From Bradyrhizobium macuxiense (GTDB lineage Bacteria > Pseudomonadota > Alphaproteobacteria > Rhizobiales > Xanthobacteraceae), in assembly GCF_007993935.1 (NCBI RefSeq), contig NZ_VITY01000009.1, forward strand, positions 62,001 through 126,000: a stretch of DNA of 64,000 bases. Direction: 5' to 3'. Below are positions 26,114 to 34,542 of this stretch, piece after piece (position 1 is the stretch's first letter; each line of letters opens with the position of its first letter). The translations under genes and the position numbers were made by a program. Below the pieces are notes generated by a model that did no database searches, was not told the origin of the DNA, and was given only the letters and a program-made list of their open reading frames with translations.

Positions 26114-26200
26114 CGGGGAGGGAGTCGGCACCTTGCTGCCACCTGCCGCCATTATCGCCCCACCCTCGACGAAACCGCCTGAACCGCCTACCTCTTGGGC

Positions 26201-28963
26201 GTGTCGACGCTCGATCTCTTTTCCGTCCCGCCGTCGGAAACGGCCGATCTCCTGCCGCGCCGGTTTCGCGACTGGTTCGCCTCACGCGGCTGGTCGCCGC
26301 GCGAGCACCAGCTCGCGCTGCTGGCGAAAGCGCGCGAAGAGCGTTCCGCACTGTTGATCGCGCCCACGGGCGCGGGCAAGACGCTGGCGGGGTTCTTGCC
26401 GACGCTGGTGGAATTGAGCGGGGAGGCGAGCGCAACGAGTCTGCAGACACAAACTCGATCGCCACCTCCCCCCTTGCGGGGGAGGTCGACGCCCTCTGAC
26501 GCGCAATTGCGCGTCGGGGGGCGGCGGGAGAGGGGTATGCCGCTTGCTCCGAACGATACGGCTTACCCCTCTCCCCAACCCTCCCCCGCAAGGGGGGAGG
26601 GAGCCCTACCAGCGAGTGCAGCGGAGCCAAGAAAGACCTTTATCTCCACCGGCCGCTCGGTTCGCCGCTCCAGTGGGCTGCACACGCTCTACATCTCGCC
26701 GCTGAAGGCGCTCGCGGTCGACATCGCGCGCAACCTGGAGACGCCGGTCGCCGAGATGGGGCTGCCGATCCGGATCGAGACCCGCACCGGCGACACGCCG
26801 GTGTCGCGGCGGCAGCGGCAGCGGCGCTATCCGCCGGATATCCTGCTGACGACGCCGGAGCAGCTGGCGCTGTTGCTCGCCTCCGACGACGCGCCGTTTC
26901 TGTTCTCGTCGCTGAAGCGCATCGTGCTCGACGAGCTGCACGCGCTGGTCACCTCCAAGCGCGGCGACCTGCTTTCGCTCGGGCTGGCGCGGCTCTGGAC
27001 CATCGCACCGCAGATCCGTGCCATCGGACTTTCGGCAACGGTGGCTGAGCCGGAACAGCTCGCGCGTTTCCTGGTGCCGCAGCCGGGCGGCGAGAGCGCA
27101 TCCGCCGACGTCGTCACTGCCGGCGGTGCGGCGCCGCCGGTGGTCGAGATGCTCGATACCCGCGAACGGCTGCCGTGGTCGGGCCACAGCGCGCGGCACG
27201 CGCTGCCCGAGGTCTATGAGCTGATCAAGCGCAACAAGACCACGCTGGTGTTCGTCAACACCCGCAGCCAGGCCGAGGTGCTGTTCCAGGATCTCTGGCG
27301 GATGAACGACGACGGGCTCGCGATCGCGCTGCATCACGGCTCGCTCGACGTCGCGCAGCGCCGCAAGGTCGAGGACGCAATGGCGGCGGGGCGGCTGCGC
27401 GGCGTGGTCTGCACCTCCTCGCTCGATCTCGGCGTCGACTGGGGCGATGTCGACCTCGTCATCAATATCGGCGCGCCAAAAGGCTCGTCGCGGCTGATGC
27501 AGCGGATCGGCCGCGCCAACCACCGCTTCGACGAGGCCTCGCGCGCCGTGCTGGTGCCGGCCAATCGCTTCGAGGTGCTGGAATGCGCTGTCGCGATCGA
27601 TGCCATCGCCGAGAATGCGCAGGACACGCCGCCGCTGCGGCTAGGTGCGCTCGACGTGCTGGCCCAGCACGTGCTCGGTTGCGCCTGCGGCAAGCCGTTC
27701 CTGTCCGATGAGCTCTATGATGAGGTGAGGACGGCCGCGCCCTATGCGTCGCTGTCGCGAACGGATTTCGACGACGTCGTCGACTTCGTCGCCACCGGCG
27801 GCTACGCGCTGAAGACCTACGAGCGTTTCGCGCGCATCAAGCAGGACAAGCAGGGCCGCTGGCGCGTCACCAATCCCAAGGTGCGGCAGAGCTACCGCCT
27901 CAACGTCGGCACCATCGTCGAGGAGACCATGCTGAAGGTGCGGCTGGTGCGCTCGCGTGCGGGTGGCAGCGGATCGACCGGCGCGATCGCGCGCGGCGGC
28001 CGGATGCTCGGCGAAATCGAGGAGGTCTTCATCGAGGGCCTGGTGCCCGGTGACACTTTTGTCTTTGGCGGCGAGGTGGTGCGCTACGAGGCCCTGGTTG
28101 AAGATCAGGTCTACGTCTCCCGCGCCAATGACAAAGACGCAAAAGTGCCGTCCTATATGGGCGGCAAGTTCCCGCTCTCGACCTATCTCGCCGAACGGGT
28201 CCGCAAGCTGCTCGACAACAGCCGGGCCTGGAACGCGCTGCCGGACCAGGTGCATGACTGGCTATCATTGCAGCGAAAGTTCTCACGGGTGCCTGCAGTG
28301 CGCGAACTGCTGGTCGAAACCTTTCCGCGCGGCGGCAGCCATTACTTGGTCTGCTATCCCTTCGAGGGACGGCTCGCGCACCAGACGCTCGGCATGCTGC
28401 TGACGCGCCGGCTGGAGCGCGCCCGCGCCCGTCCGCTCGGCTTCGTCGCCAACGAATATGCGCTTGCGGTCTGGGGCGTCGGCGATCTCTCCTTCATGAT
28501 CCGAACCGGCAAGCTCGATCTCAACGCGCTGTTCGATCCCGATATGCTCGGCGACGACCTCGAGGCGTGGCTCGCGGAATCCGCGCTGATGAAGCGCACC
28601 TTCCGCAACTGCGCCATCATCTCCGGGCTGATCGCGCGCCGCTTCACCGACGAGGAGAAGTCGCGCCGCCAGGTGTTGTTCTCGACCGATCTGATCTACG
28701 ATGTGCTGCGCAAGCACCAGGCCGACCACGTGCTGCTGCGCGCCGCGCGCAGCGATGCCGCCACGGGATTGCTCGATCTCCGCCGCCTCAGCGACATGCT
28801 TTCGCGCATCCACGGCCGAATCACCCACAAGGATCTCGACCACGTTTCCCCGCTTGCCGTCCCCGCGCTGCTGGAAATCGGCCGCGAGTCAGTTTATGGC
28901 GAAGCATCCGACGAGCTTCTGGCCGAGGCGGCCGAGGAACTCGTGCGGGAGGCGACGACGTAA
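26201..28963 (+). CDS. Ligase-associated DNA damage response DEXH-box helicase (Lhr-like)
   Basis: A 920-residue superfamily 2 helicase (TIGR04121). Motif I is APTGAGKT with Lys60, motif Ia YISPLKALAVD, motif II LDELHAL, motif III GLSATVAEP, motif IV VFVNTRSQAE and motif VI QRIGRANHR. An Lhr-type WH/DEAD-associated C-terminal region follows. It should unwind or remodel damaged DNA for the ligase/nuclease partners. A GTG at 26201 (MSTLDLF) was preferred to TTG 26195; neither has a good ribosome binding site. Residues about 80-155, between motifs I and Ia, hold an in-frame palindromic repeat insertion with PSPQPSPARGEGA, like the one in the ligase. Confidence 0.92.
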   Translation: MSTLDLFSVPPSETADLLPRRFRDWFASRGWSPREHQLALLAKAREERSALLIAPTGAGKTLAGFLPTLVELSGEASATSLQTQTRSPPPPLRGRSTPSDAQLRVGGRRERGMPLAPNDTAYPSPQPSPARGEGALPASAAEPRKTFISTGRSVRRSSGLHTLYISPLKALAVDIARNLETPVAEMGLPIRIETRTGDTPVSRRQRQRRYPPDILLTTPEQLALLLASDDAPFLFSSLKRIVLDELHALVTSKRGDLLSLGLARLWTIAPQIRAIGLSATVAEPEQLARFLVPQPGGESASADVVTAGGAAPPVVEMLDTRERLPWSGHSARHALPEVYELIKRNKTTLVFVNTRSQAEVLFQDLWRMNDDGLAIALHHGSLDVAQRRKVEDAMAAGRLRGVVCTSSLDLGVDWGDVDLVINIGAPKGSSRLMQRIGRANHRFDEASRAVLVPANRFEVLECAVAIDAIAENAQDTPPLRLGALDVLAQHVLGCACGKPFLSDELYDEVRTAAPYASLSRTDFDDVVDFVATGGYALKTYERFARIKQDKQGRWRVTNPKVRQSYRLNVGTIVEETMLKVRLVRSRAGGSGSTGAIARGGRMLGEIEEVFIEGLVPGDTFVFGGEVVRYEALVEDQVYVSRANDKDAKVPSYMGGKFPLSTYLAERVRKLLDNSRAWNALPDQVHDWLSLQRKFSRVPAVRELLVETFPRGGSHYLVCYPFEGRLAHQTLGMLLTRRLERARARPLGFVANEYALAVWGVGDLSFMIRTGKLDLNALFDPDMLGDDLEAWLAESALMKRTFRNCAIISGLIARRFTDEEKSRRQVLFSTDLIYDVLRKHQADHVLLRAARSDAATGLLDLRRLSDMLSRIHGRITHKDLDHVSPLAVPALLEIGRESVYGEASDELLAEAAEELVREATT
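26460..26612. repeat. Palindromic repeat, family E (copy 3), inside the helicase gene
   Basis: CACCTCCCCCCTTGCGGGGG at the left and CTCCCCCGCAAGGGGGGAGG at the right flank a centre with GCGCAATTGCGC. The element keeps the reading frame of the helicase and separates motif I from motif Ia. Confidence 0.88.
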
Positions 28964-28987
28964 CGCTCATACCCTGGGGAACAGGAC

Positions 28988-29698
28988 GTGACGGCAAGCG
29001 CGCTAACTTTGCGAGACGGTGACGACATGCGCGTTTCGAGGGTCACGGTGGCGGATGTCGGCTTCGTGGCCGATTTCTCCGGCGCGCTGTTCTGGGAAGA
29101 GCAGCGCCTGCTCGTGGTCTCCGACCTGCATCTGGAAAAGGGTTCGAGCTTTGCCTCTCGCGGCGTGCTGCTGCCGCCCTACGACACGGTCGCGACGCTG
29201 AGCCGGCTTGCCGCCGTGATCGCGCGGCACGATCCGCGGCAGGTGATCGCGCTCGGCGACAGCTTTCACGACCGCGATGCGCATGCGCGGCTGTCGGATG
29301 CAGATCGCGAGGCGCTCGCGGCGTTGCAAATGCGGCGCAACTGGATCTGGATCGCGGGCAACCATGATCCGGCGCTGCCGTCCAGTCTCGGCGGCGTGGT
29401 CGCGACTGAAGTTGCGATCGGGCCGATCGTGTTCCGCCACGAGCCGACCGGCGCGAGCGGCGAGATCGCCGGCCATCTCCACCCCAAGGCGCGGGTGCCG
29501 ACCCGTGGCCGTTCGATCGAGCGGCGTTGCTTTGCCAGTGACGGCGAGCGCGCGGTGATGCCGGCGTTCGGCGCCTACACCGGCGGCCTCAGCATCCGCG
29601 ACGCGGCGTTCGCACGGATATTCGGATCGCCAGGCTTCATGGCCCATGTGCTCGGCGACAACCGCGTGCACGCGTTCGTGGCGTCGCGGTGTTATTGA
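28988..29698 (+). CDS. pdeM: Ligase-associated DNA damage response endonuclease PdeM
   Basis: A 236-residue calcineurin-like phosphoesterase (TIGR04123). The metal-binding motifs are in order: SDLHLEKG, ALGDSFHD, WIAGNHDP and GEIAGHLHPKA. It is predicted to cut or process DNA with the Lhr-like helicase, 24 bases upstream in the same operon. The GTG start at 28988 was kept; an ATG at 29027 would give a shorter N-terminus that still contains all the motifs. The length is normal for the family. Confidence 0.92.
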   Translation: MTASALTLRDGDDMRVSRVTVADVGFVADFSGALFWEEQRLLVVSDLHLEKGSSFASRGVLLPPYDTVATLSRLAAVIARHDPRQVIALGDSFHDRDAHARLSDADREALAALQMRRNWIWIAGNHDPALPSSLGGVVATEVAIGPIVFRHEPTGASGEIAGHLHPKARVPTRGRSIERRCFASDGERAVMPAFGAYTGGLSIRDAAFARIFGSPGFMAHVLGDNRVHAFVASRCY

Positions 29699-29715
29699 CG
29701 GGCCACACACTCGGT

Positions 29716-29846
29716 GTCGTCCCGGGCAAGCGAAGCGCGACCCGGACCCATAACCACAGGGCATCGTTGTTGAAGAAAGCTGTGGCCCCAGCTTGCTCTC
29801 TCTCTACGCCCTGTGGTTATGGGTCCCTGCTTTCGCAGGGACGACA
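29716..29846. repeat. Palindromic repeat, family D (copy 2)
   Basis: GTCGTCCCGGGC with ACCCATAACCACAGGG at the left pairs with CCCTGTGGTTATGGGTCCCT and CAGGGACGAC at the right. It lies between the convergent pdeM and LysR genes. Confidence 0.85.
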
Positions 29847-29870
29847 GCAGTGTAATGGCGTGATCTCGCC

Positions 29871-30734
29871 CTACGCCGCCTTCGCCTGCACGCTCTCGCA
29901 ATACTCCGCGAGCCGGTCCGCGAGCCGCAGCGTCGCGGGCCTCGCCTCCGGGGCGGCAACAAGAGCGACCTCGGTCCGCTCGATCGGCGCAAAGCCGTCT
30001 TTCGCGGTCAGCACGCGATGCTCGGCCTGGATCGACATCTCCGACAAAATGCTGAGCCCAAGGCCAGCTGCCACCGCGGCCTGGATGCCGGCGAGGCTGG
30101 AGGAGGTGTAGGCCATGTGCCAGTTGCGGCCGGCGCTCTCCAGCGAATGGATGGCGTGAGCGCGATAGAGGCAGCCCGAGCCGAAGCCGATCAGCGGCAC
30201 CGAGCCGATGGTGGTGTCGCGCGGATGGCTCTTGCTGGTCACCCAATGCACGCGTTCCGGCCACACCGCGATGCCGCCTCTCTCGCTGGCAGCACGCTTG
30301 ATCAGCGCAAGATCGAGATCGCCGCGTTCGAGATCGCGGTACAGGTACAGGCTCTGGCCGGAGCGCACGTCGAGCCGCAGATTCGGATGGCTGCGCGAGA
30401 AGGTTGCGAGCAATCGCGTCAACCGGTAGGCGGCAAAATCCTCGGTGATGCCGATCCGGATCGCGCCTTCGCTGCCGGCGCGCGACACCACATCACGTGC
30501 CTCCTCGGCGAGCGCCAGCAGCCGCCGCGCATAGGTCAGCAGCTGATCGCCGGCTTCCGTCGGGGTGACGTCCTTGCCGCTGCGGATCAGCAGCGGCTGG
30601 CCGACATCCTCCTCCAGGCGCTTGATCTGCTGGCTGACCGTCGATTGCGTGCGGTGGACGCGCTCCCCGGCGCGGGTGAAGCCGCCGGCATCGACCACCG
30701 AGACGAAACTGCGCAGCAGCTCCAGGTCGAGCAT
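29871..30734 (-). CDS. LysR-family transcriptional regulator of the divergent EamA exporter
   Basis: A 287-residue LysR regulator with an HTH (GGFTRAGERVHRTQSTVSQQIKRLE) and a PBP-type effector domain (SGQSLYLYRDLERGDLDLALI). The start at ATG 30734 was chosen because GGAGG sits five bases upstream; the ATG at 30746 itself overlaps this element. The divergent neighbour across about 100 bp is an EamA/DMT exporter, the usual target of such a LysR. The AT-rich intergenic stretch (30765-30800) is the likely promoter/operator, but no clear T-N11-A site could be fixed. Confidence 0.88.
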   Translation of the reverse strand: MLDLELLRSFVSVVDAGGFTRAGERVHRTQSTVSQQIKRLEEDVGQPLLIRSGKDVTPTEAGDQLLTYARRLLALAEEARDVVSRAGSEGAIRIGITEDFAAYRLTRLLATFSRSHPNLRLDVRSGQSLYLYRDLERGDLDLALIKRAASERGGIAVWPERVHWVTSKSHPRDTTIGSVPLIGFGSGCLYRAHAIHSLESAGRNWHMAYTSSSLAGIQAAVAAGLGLSILSEMSIQAEHRVLTAKDGFAPIERTEVALVAAPEARPATLRLADRLAEYCESVQAKAA

Positions 30735-30831
30735 CGCAGCCTCCATTCATAAATCCACTGGAGCTCAGTCTATCATTTAATTTCAAAATATCAAGGTGCC
30801 GGCCTAGATCATGGGCAAAGGAGAAATTCCA

Positions 30832-31758
30832 ATGTCCGCCGCATCTTCCATTGCCGCCCCCCGCGCCCGCTTCAACACCCTGCCGCTCCTGATCGCGCTG
30901 TTCTGCCTGCTCTGGAGTTATGCTTTCGTCGCCGGCAAGATCGGCGTCACCGATTGTCCGCCGCTGATCCTGCTCGCCGCGCGGTTCTCGCTCGCCGGAG
31001 TCCTGATCCTCGGCATCTCCTGGCTGCGCCGGGACCAGTGGGACCTCACCTGGCGCGATGCCGCCGTGTTCGCGGTGATCGGCGTCGCCAACAACGCGCT
31101 CTATCTCGGCCTCGGCTACACCGGCCTGAAGACCGTCTCCGCCGGGCTCGGTGCGCTGATCGTCTCGGCCAATCCAGTCTTCACCGCGATGCTGGCAGCA
31201 ATGTTCCTCGGCGAGAGCATGACCTTGCGCAAGGTGGTCGGTCTCGTGCTCGGCATCGTCGGCGTCGCCTTCATCGTCTGGCATCGCATGAAGGTCGGTA
31301 CCGACAGCCCGCACGGCATCCTGTTCACGCTGGCCTCGCTCGCCTCGATCGTCGCCGGCACCGTCCTGTTCAAGCTGCTGGCGCCGAGGGGCAGCCTGTG
31401 GATCGGCAACGGCATCCAGAACATTGCCGGCGGCCTTGCGGTGATGCCGTTCGCCTTCACGCTGTCCAGCCTCGGTGACATCGTGCCCAGCATGCGGCTC
31501 GCCGGCGCCTTCGCCTTCCTCGTGCTCGGCGGCTCGATCCTCGCCTATCTGCTCTGGTTTCATCTCCTGAAAGTGTGCGGCGCGACCGCCGCCAGCGCCT
31601 ATCACTTCCTGATGCCGCCGCTCGGCATGCTGTTCGCCTATCTGGTGCTCGGCGAGCATGTCGAATTTCGCGACCTGCTCGGGATCGTTCCGGTCGCTCT
31701 CGGCATTTACCTGGTGACGCGCCCCGCCGCGGCATCGCCCAAGAGGAGTGGAACGTGA
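30832..31758 (+). CDS. EamA/DMT-family transporter
   Basis: A 308-residue membrane protein with ten predicted spans in two EamA repeats (FCLLWSYAFVAGKIGVTDCPP opens the first; YHFLMPPLGMLFAYLVLGEHV lies in the second). DMT proteins export amino acids, metabolites or drugs. The ATG at 30832 has AAAGGAGA upstream; an earlier ATG at 30811 is less likely. Its stop overlaps the GTG of the following metallo-hydrolase, so they form a coupled pair, and the divergent LysR gene is the probable regulator. Confidence 0.88.
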   Translation: MSAASSIAAPRARFNTLPLLIALFCLLWSYAFVAGKIGVTDCPPLILLAARFSLAGVLILGISWLRRDQWDLTWRDAAVFAVIGVANNALYLGLGYTGLKTVSAGLGALIVSANPVFTAMLAAMFLGESMTLRKVVGLVLGIVGVAFIVWHRMKVGTDSPHGILFTLASLASIVAGTVLFKLLAPRGSLWIGNGIQNIAGGLAVMPFAFTLSSLGDIVPSMRLAGAFAFLVLGGSILAYLLWFHLLKVCGATAASAYHFLMPPLGMLFAYLVLGEHVEFRDLLGIVPVALGIYLVTRPAAASPKRSGT

Positions 31759-32519
31759 GCATCACCATCACCCTGATCGGGGGCCCGACCGCCCTGATCG
31801 AGATCGACGGGTTCCGCCTGCTCACCGATCCGACCTTCGATGCGCCCGGCGACTATCAACTGCCGCATGTGAAACTGGAGAAGCTGACGGGACCAGCGCT
31901 CAGCGCCCGAGACGTCGGCGACGTCGATGCGGTGCTGCTGAGCCACGATCAGCATTCCGACAATCTCGACCATTCCGGCCGGGATTTTCTCAAAAGCGCG
32001 AAGCGCGTGCTGACGACACAGGCCGGCGCCAAGCGGCTCGGCGGCCAAGCCGAGGGCTTTGCGCCCTGGGCCTCGACGACACTGAAGAAAGGCGGGCGGA
32101 CACTTGCCGTCACCGCGACGCCGGCGCGGCACGGGCCCGCGGGCATCGAGCCCCTGTCAGGCGACGTGATCGGCTTCGTGGTGGAGCGGCCGAAGCCCGG
32201 CCGTCCAGTCTATGTCAGCGGCGACACCACCTGGTTCGACGGCGTCGCCGAGGTCGCGCGGCGCTTCGACTGCGGTGTGGTGCTGCCGTTCGCCGGCGCG
32301 GCGCAGACCCGCGGCCCGTTCCATCTCACCATGGACACCAATGACGCGATCGAGACCGCGCGCGCCTTTGCCGACGCGGTGATCGTGCCGGTTCATACCG
32401 ACGGCTGGGCGCATTTCCGGCAGGACGCCAGCGACCTGCGCGCGAGCTTCGATACGCTCGGCTTCGGCCGCCGTCTGCGCATCCTCGAGCCCGGGGTCGC
32501 CACGGTCATCGAGAGCTAG
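31755..32519 (+). CDS. MBL-fold metallo-hydrolase, UlaG-like
   Basis: A 254-residue metallo-beta-lactamase-fold protein. It begins SITITLIGGPTALIEIDG and has the HxHxDN-type motif SHDQHSDNLDH, then TPARHGP, VYVSGDTTWFDG and VPVHTDGWAHFR. These features place it in the UlaG/L-ascorbate-6-phosphate-lactonase-like group, although the true substrate is unknown. The GTG start overlaps the DMT transporter stop by four bases (GTGA) and AGAGGAG lies upstream, so it is coupled to the exporter. Confidence 0.85.
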   Translation: MSITITLIGGPTALIEIDGFRLLTDPTFDAPGDYQLPHVKLEKLTGPALSARDVGDVDAVLLSHDQHSDNLDHSGRDFLKSAKRVLTTQAGAKRLGGQAEGFAPWASTTLKKGGRTLAVTATPARHGPAGIEPLSGDVIGFVVERPKPGRPVYVSGDTTWFDGVAEVARRFDCGVVLPFAGAAQTRGPFHLTMDTNDAIETARAFADAVIVPVHTDGWAHFRQDASDLRASFDTLGFGRRLRILEPGVATVIES

Positions 32520-32577
32520 GTTTCATTGCAGGAACCTCGGCGGTATCCGGCTCGTTGTCAGGCGGCTGGAACCGGAC

Positions 32578-33909
32578 ATGACACACCAAGGGACGATCTC
32601 ACCAGACGACAAGCATGACGGTGCACCGACGGCGAAGCCTCGGCGCCGGCCGTTCAGCCTCAGCCGCATCCTGAAGACGCTGGGACCCGGCCTGATCACC
32701 GGAGCCGCCGACGACGATCCATCGGGGATCGGCACCTACAGTCAGGCCGGCGCGCAACTCGGCTACGGCATCGGCTGGACCATGCTGCTGACCTTCCCGC
32801 TGATGACCGCGATCCAGGAGATCTCCGCGCGGGTCGGCCGCATCACTGGTCACGGCATCGCGGGCAACGTGTGCAGGCATTATCCGGGCTGGCTGCTCGC
32901 GGTCGTGGTGATGCTGCTGTTCATCGCCAACACCGTCAACATTGCGGCCGACCTCTCGGCCATGGCGGATGCGACAAGGCTCCTGATCGGCGGTCCGGCT
33001 ATCCTCTATGTCGTCCTGTTCGGCGTCGCGTCGGTCGTTGCCCAGATCTTCGTGAACTACCGCCGCTACGTGGCCGTTCTGAAATGGCTGACGCTCAGCC
33101 TGTTCGCCTATGTCGCCGCGCTCGCATTCGCCAAGGTGTCGTGGATGCAGGCGCTCGACGGTGTGCTGCTGCCGCGCGTCACCTGGAGCGCGGACTATTT
33201 CACGACCATCGTCGCGATCCTCGGCACCACGATCTCGCCCTATCTGTTTTTTTGGCAAGCCTCGCAAGAGGCCGAGGAGCAGCGGGTCGATGCCAGCAAG
33301 CATCCGCTGATCGAGCGGCACTATGGCGCGCAGCGTGAATTCTCGCGCATCCGTGCCGACACGATCACCGGCATGGCGTTTTCCAATTTGATCGCGCTGT
33401 CGATCATCGTCACCGCCGCGGCCACGCTGCATGCCGCCGGCAAGACCGACATCCAGACCTCGGCGCAGGCCGCCGAGGCCTTGCGCCCGATCGCCGGGCC
33501 GTTCGCCGAGGTGATCTTCGCGCTCGGCATCATCGGCACCGGCCTGCTGGCGATCCCGGTGCTTGCGGGCGCGACGGCCTACGCGGTCGGCGAGGGCCGG
33601 CGATGGCCGGTCGGACTGACGCGCAAGCCGAAGCAGGCGATCGCGTTCTATTCGGTGCTGGCGCTGTCGGGCGGCATCGGCATCGCGCTCAACTTCACGC
33701 CGATCGATCCGATCTCGGCGCTGTACTGGAGTGCGGTCGTCAACGGTGTGCTCGCGGTCCCCGTGATGGTGCTGCTGATGGTCATGGCACGCCACAAGGA
33801 GGTGATGGGCCGCTTCGTGATCGGCGGGTGGCTGTACTGGCTCGGCTGGCTCTCGACGGCTGCGATGGCGCTCAGCGTGATCGCGATGGGGATCGGCTTT
33901 CTCCTCTAG
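32578..33909 (+). CDS. Nramp-related metal transporter with altered TM1 and TM6 motifs
   Basis: A 443-residue Nramp-fold membrane protein with about 11 spans. Canonical Nramp uses DPGN in TM1 and a Met-containing MPH in TM6 to bind Mn/Fe. Here TM1 reads ADDDPSGIGTYSQ and TM6 TTISPYLFFWQ, so the metal-selective Met and His are missing. This pattern is found in Nramp-related proteins of different selectivity (magnesium or unknown). Its last bases overlap the end of the convergent Lrp gene by four bases. It is transcribed alone. Confidence 0.87.
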   Translation: MTHQGTISPDDKHDGAPTAKPRRRPFSLSRILKTLGPGLITGAADDDPSGIGTYSQAGAQLGYGIGWTMLLTFPLMTAIQEISARVGRITGHGIAGNVCRHYPGWLLAVVVMLLFIANTVNIAADLSAMADATRLLIGGPAILYVVLFGVASVVAQIFVNYRRYVAVLKWLTLSLFAYVAALAFAKVSWMQALDGVLLPRVTWSADYFTTIVAILGTTISPYLFFWQASQEAEEQRVDASKHPLIERHYGAQREFSRIRADTITGMAFSNLIALSIIVTAAATLHAAGKTDIQTSAQAAEALRPIAGPFAEVIFALGIIGTGLLAIPVLAGATAYAVGEGRRWPVGLTRKPKQAIAFYSVLALSGGIGIALNFTPIDPISALYWSAVVNGVLAVPVMVLLMVMARHKEVMGRFVIGGWLYWLGWLSTAAMALSVIAMGIGFLL

Positions 33910-34397
33910 TCCTTGCTGAACAGCGAGCTGTCGATCTTGGTCGTCGATTTGACCTTCCGCAGGATGATGGTGGTGCGGTAGCTCGCGATGTCGCTGTCCG
34001 GATGCATCAGGCGGTCGAGGATGAACGATTGATAGCGGGCGAGGTCGGAGGACACGACCCGTAGCGAATAATCCCAATCGCCGGCGATCATGCAGCATTC
34101 GACGACCTCCGGAAGGTCGATCACCTTCTTCTCGAAGCGCGCGAAGGATTCTCTGGTCTGTTGCTTGAGGCGGACCTCGACGATGACGTCGAAGCCGAGC
34201 CCGACCCGCGCGGGGTCCACCAGCGCCACATAGGAATTGATGACGCCGGCTTCTTCGAGCGTCCGCACGCGTCGCATGCAGGGTGCGGACGAAAGGCCGA
34301 TCCGCTCGGCCAGCTCGAGATTGGTGATGCGCCCCTCGACCTGCAGCACGTCGAGGATTTTCCGATCCATCTCGTCGATCACGACCGTGGTTCCCAT
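33906..34397 (-). CDS. Lrp/AsnC-family regulator divergent from dgdA
   Basis: A 163-residue Lrp/AsnC protein with an N-terminal HTH (RITNLELAERIGLSSAPCMRRVRTLEEAGVI) and a C-terminal RAM-type ligand domain. Such regulators sense amino acids. It is divergent from the dialkylglycine decarboxylase gene, across a 145-bp region containing TTGCGC repeats that could be its binding sites. The ATG at 34397 was chosen; an in-frame extension to 34460 is unlikely. It probably controls dgdA. Confidence 0.88.
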   Translation of the reverse strand: MGTTVVIDEMDRKILDVLQVEGRITNLELAERIGLSSAPCMRRVRTLEEAGVINSYVALVDPARVGLGFDVIVEVRLKQQTRESFARFEKKVIDLPEVVECCMIAGDWDYSLRVVSSDLARYQSFILDRLMHPDSDIASYRTTIILRKVKSTTKIDSSLFSKD

Positions 34398-34407
34398 TTC
34401 TTTCGTA

Positions 34408-34426
34408 TTTTGCGCCTTTTGCGCAA
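34408..34426. promoter_or_regulatory. Candidate Lrp operator: TTTTGCGC direct repeat with TTGCGCAA palindrome
   Basis: Two copies of TTTTGCGC one base apart end in a perfect TTGCGCAA palindrome (34419-34426), directly in front of the Lrp gene and about 120 bp before dgdA. Position suggests autoregulation; binding is not shown. Confidence 0.35.
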
Positions 34427-34542
34427 TTGATTGCAGAAGCCGGGATGAAATGCATCTCAATTCGCAAGCTCATTGCTGCGGTGCGCGCATAGGATGCGCT
34501 GCGGTGGCCTGGATCGCGGCGATGGCAGCAAAGGGGATGGGG

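Noticed and set aside
24731..26152. A 473-codon minus-strand frame opposite the branched-chain binding protein
   Set aside because: Shadow frame; the plus-strand gene has a signal peptide, a ribosome binding site and family motifs.
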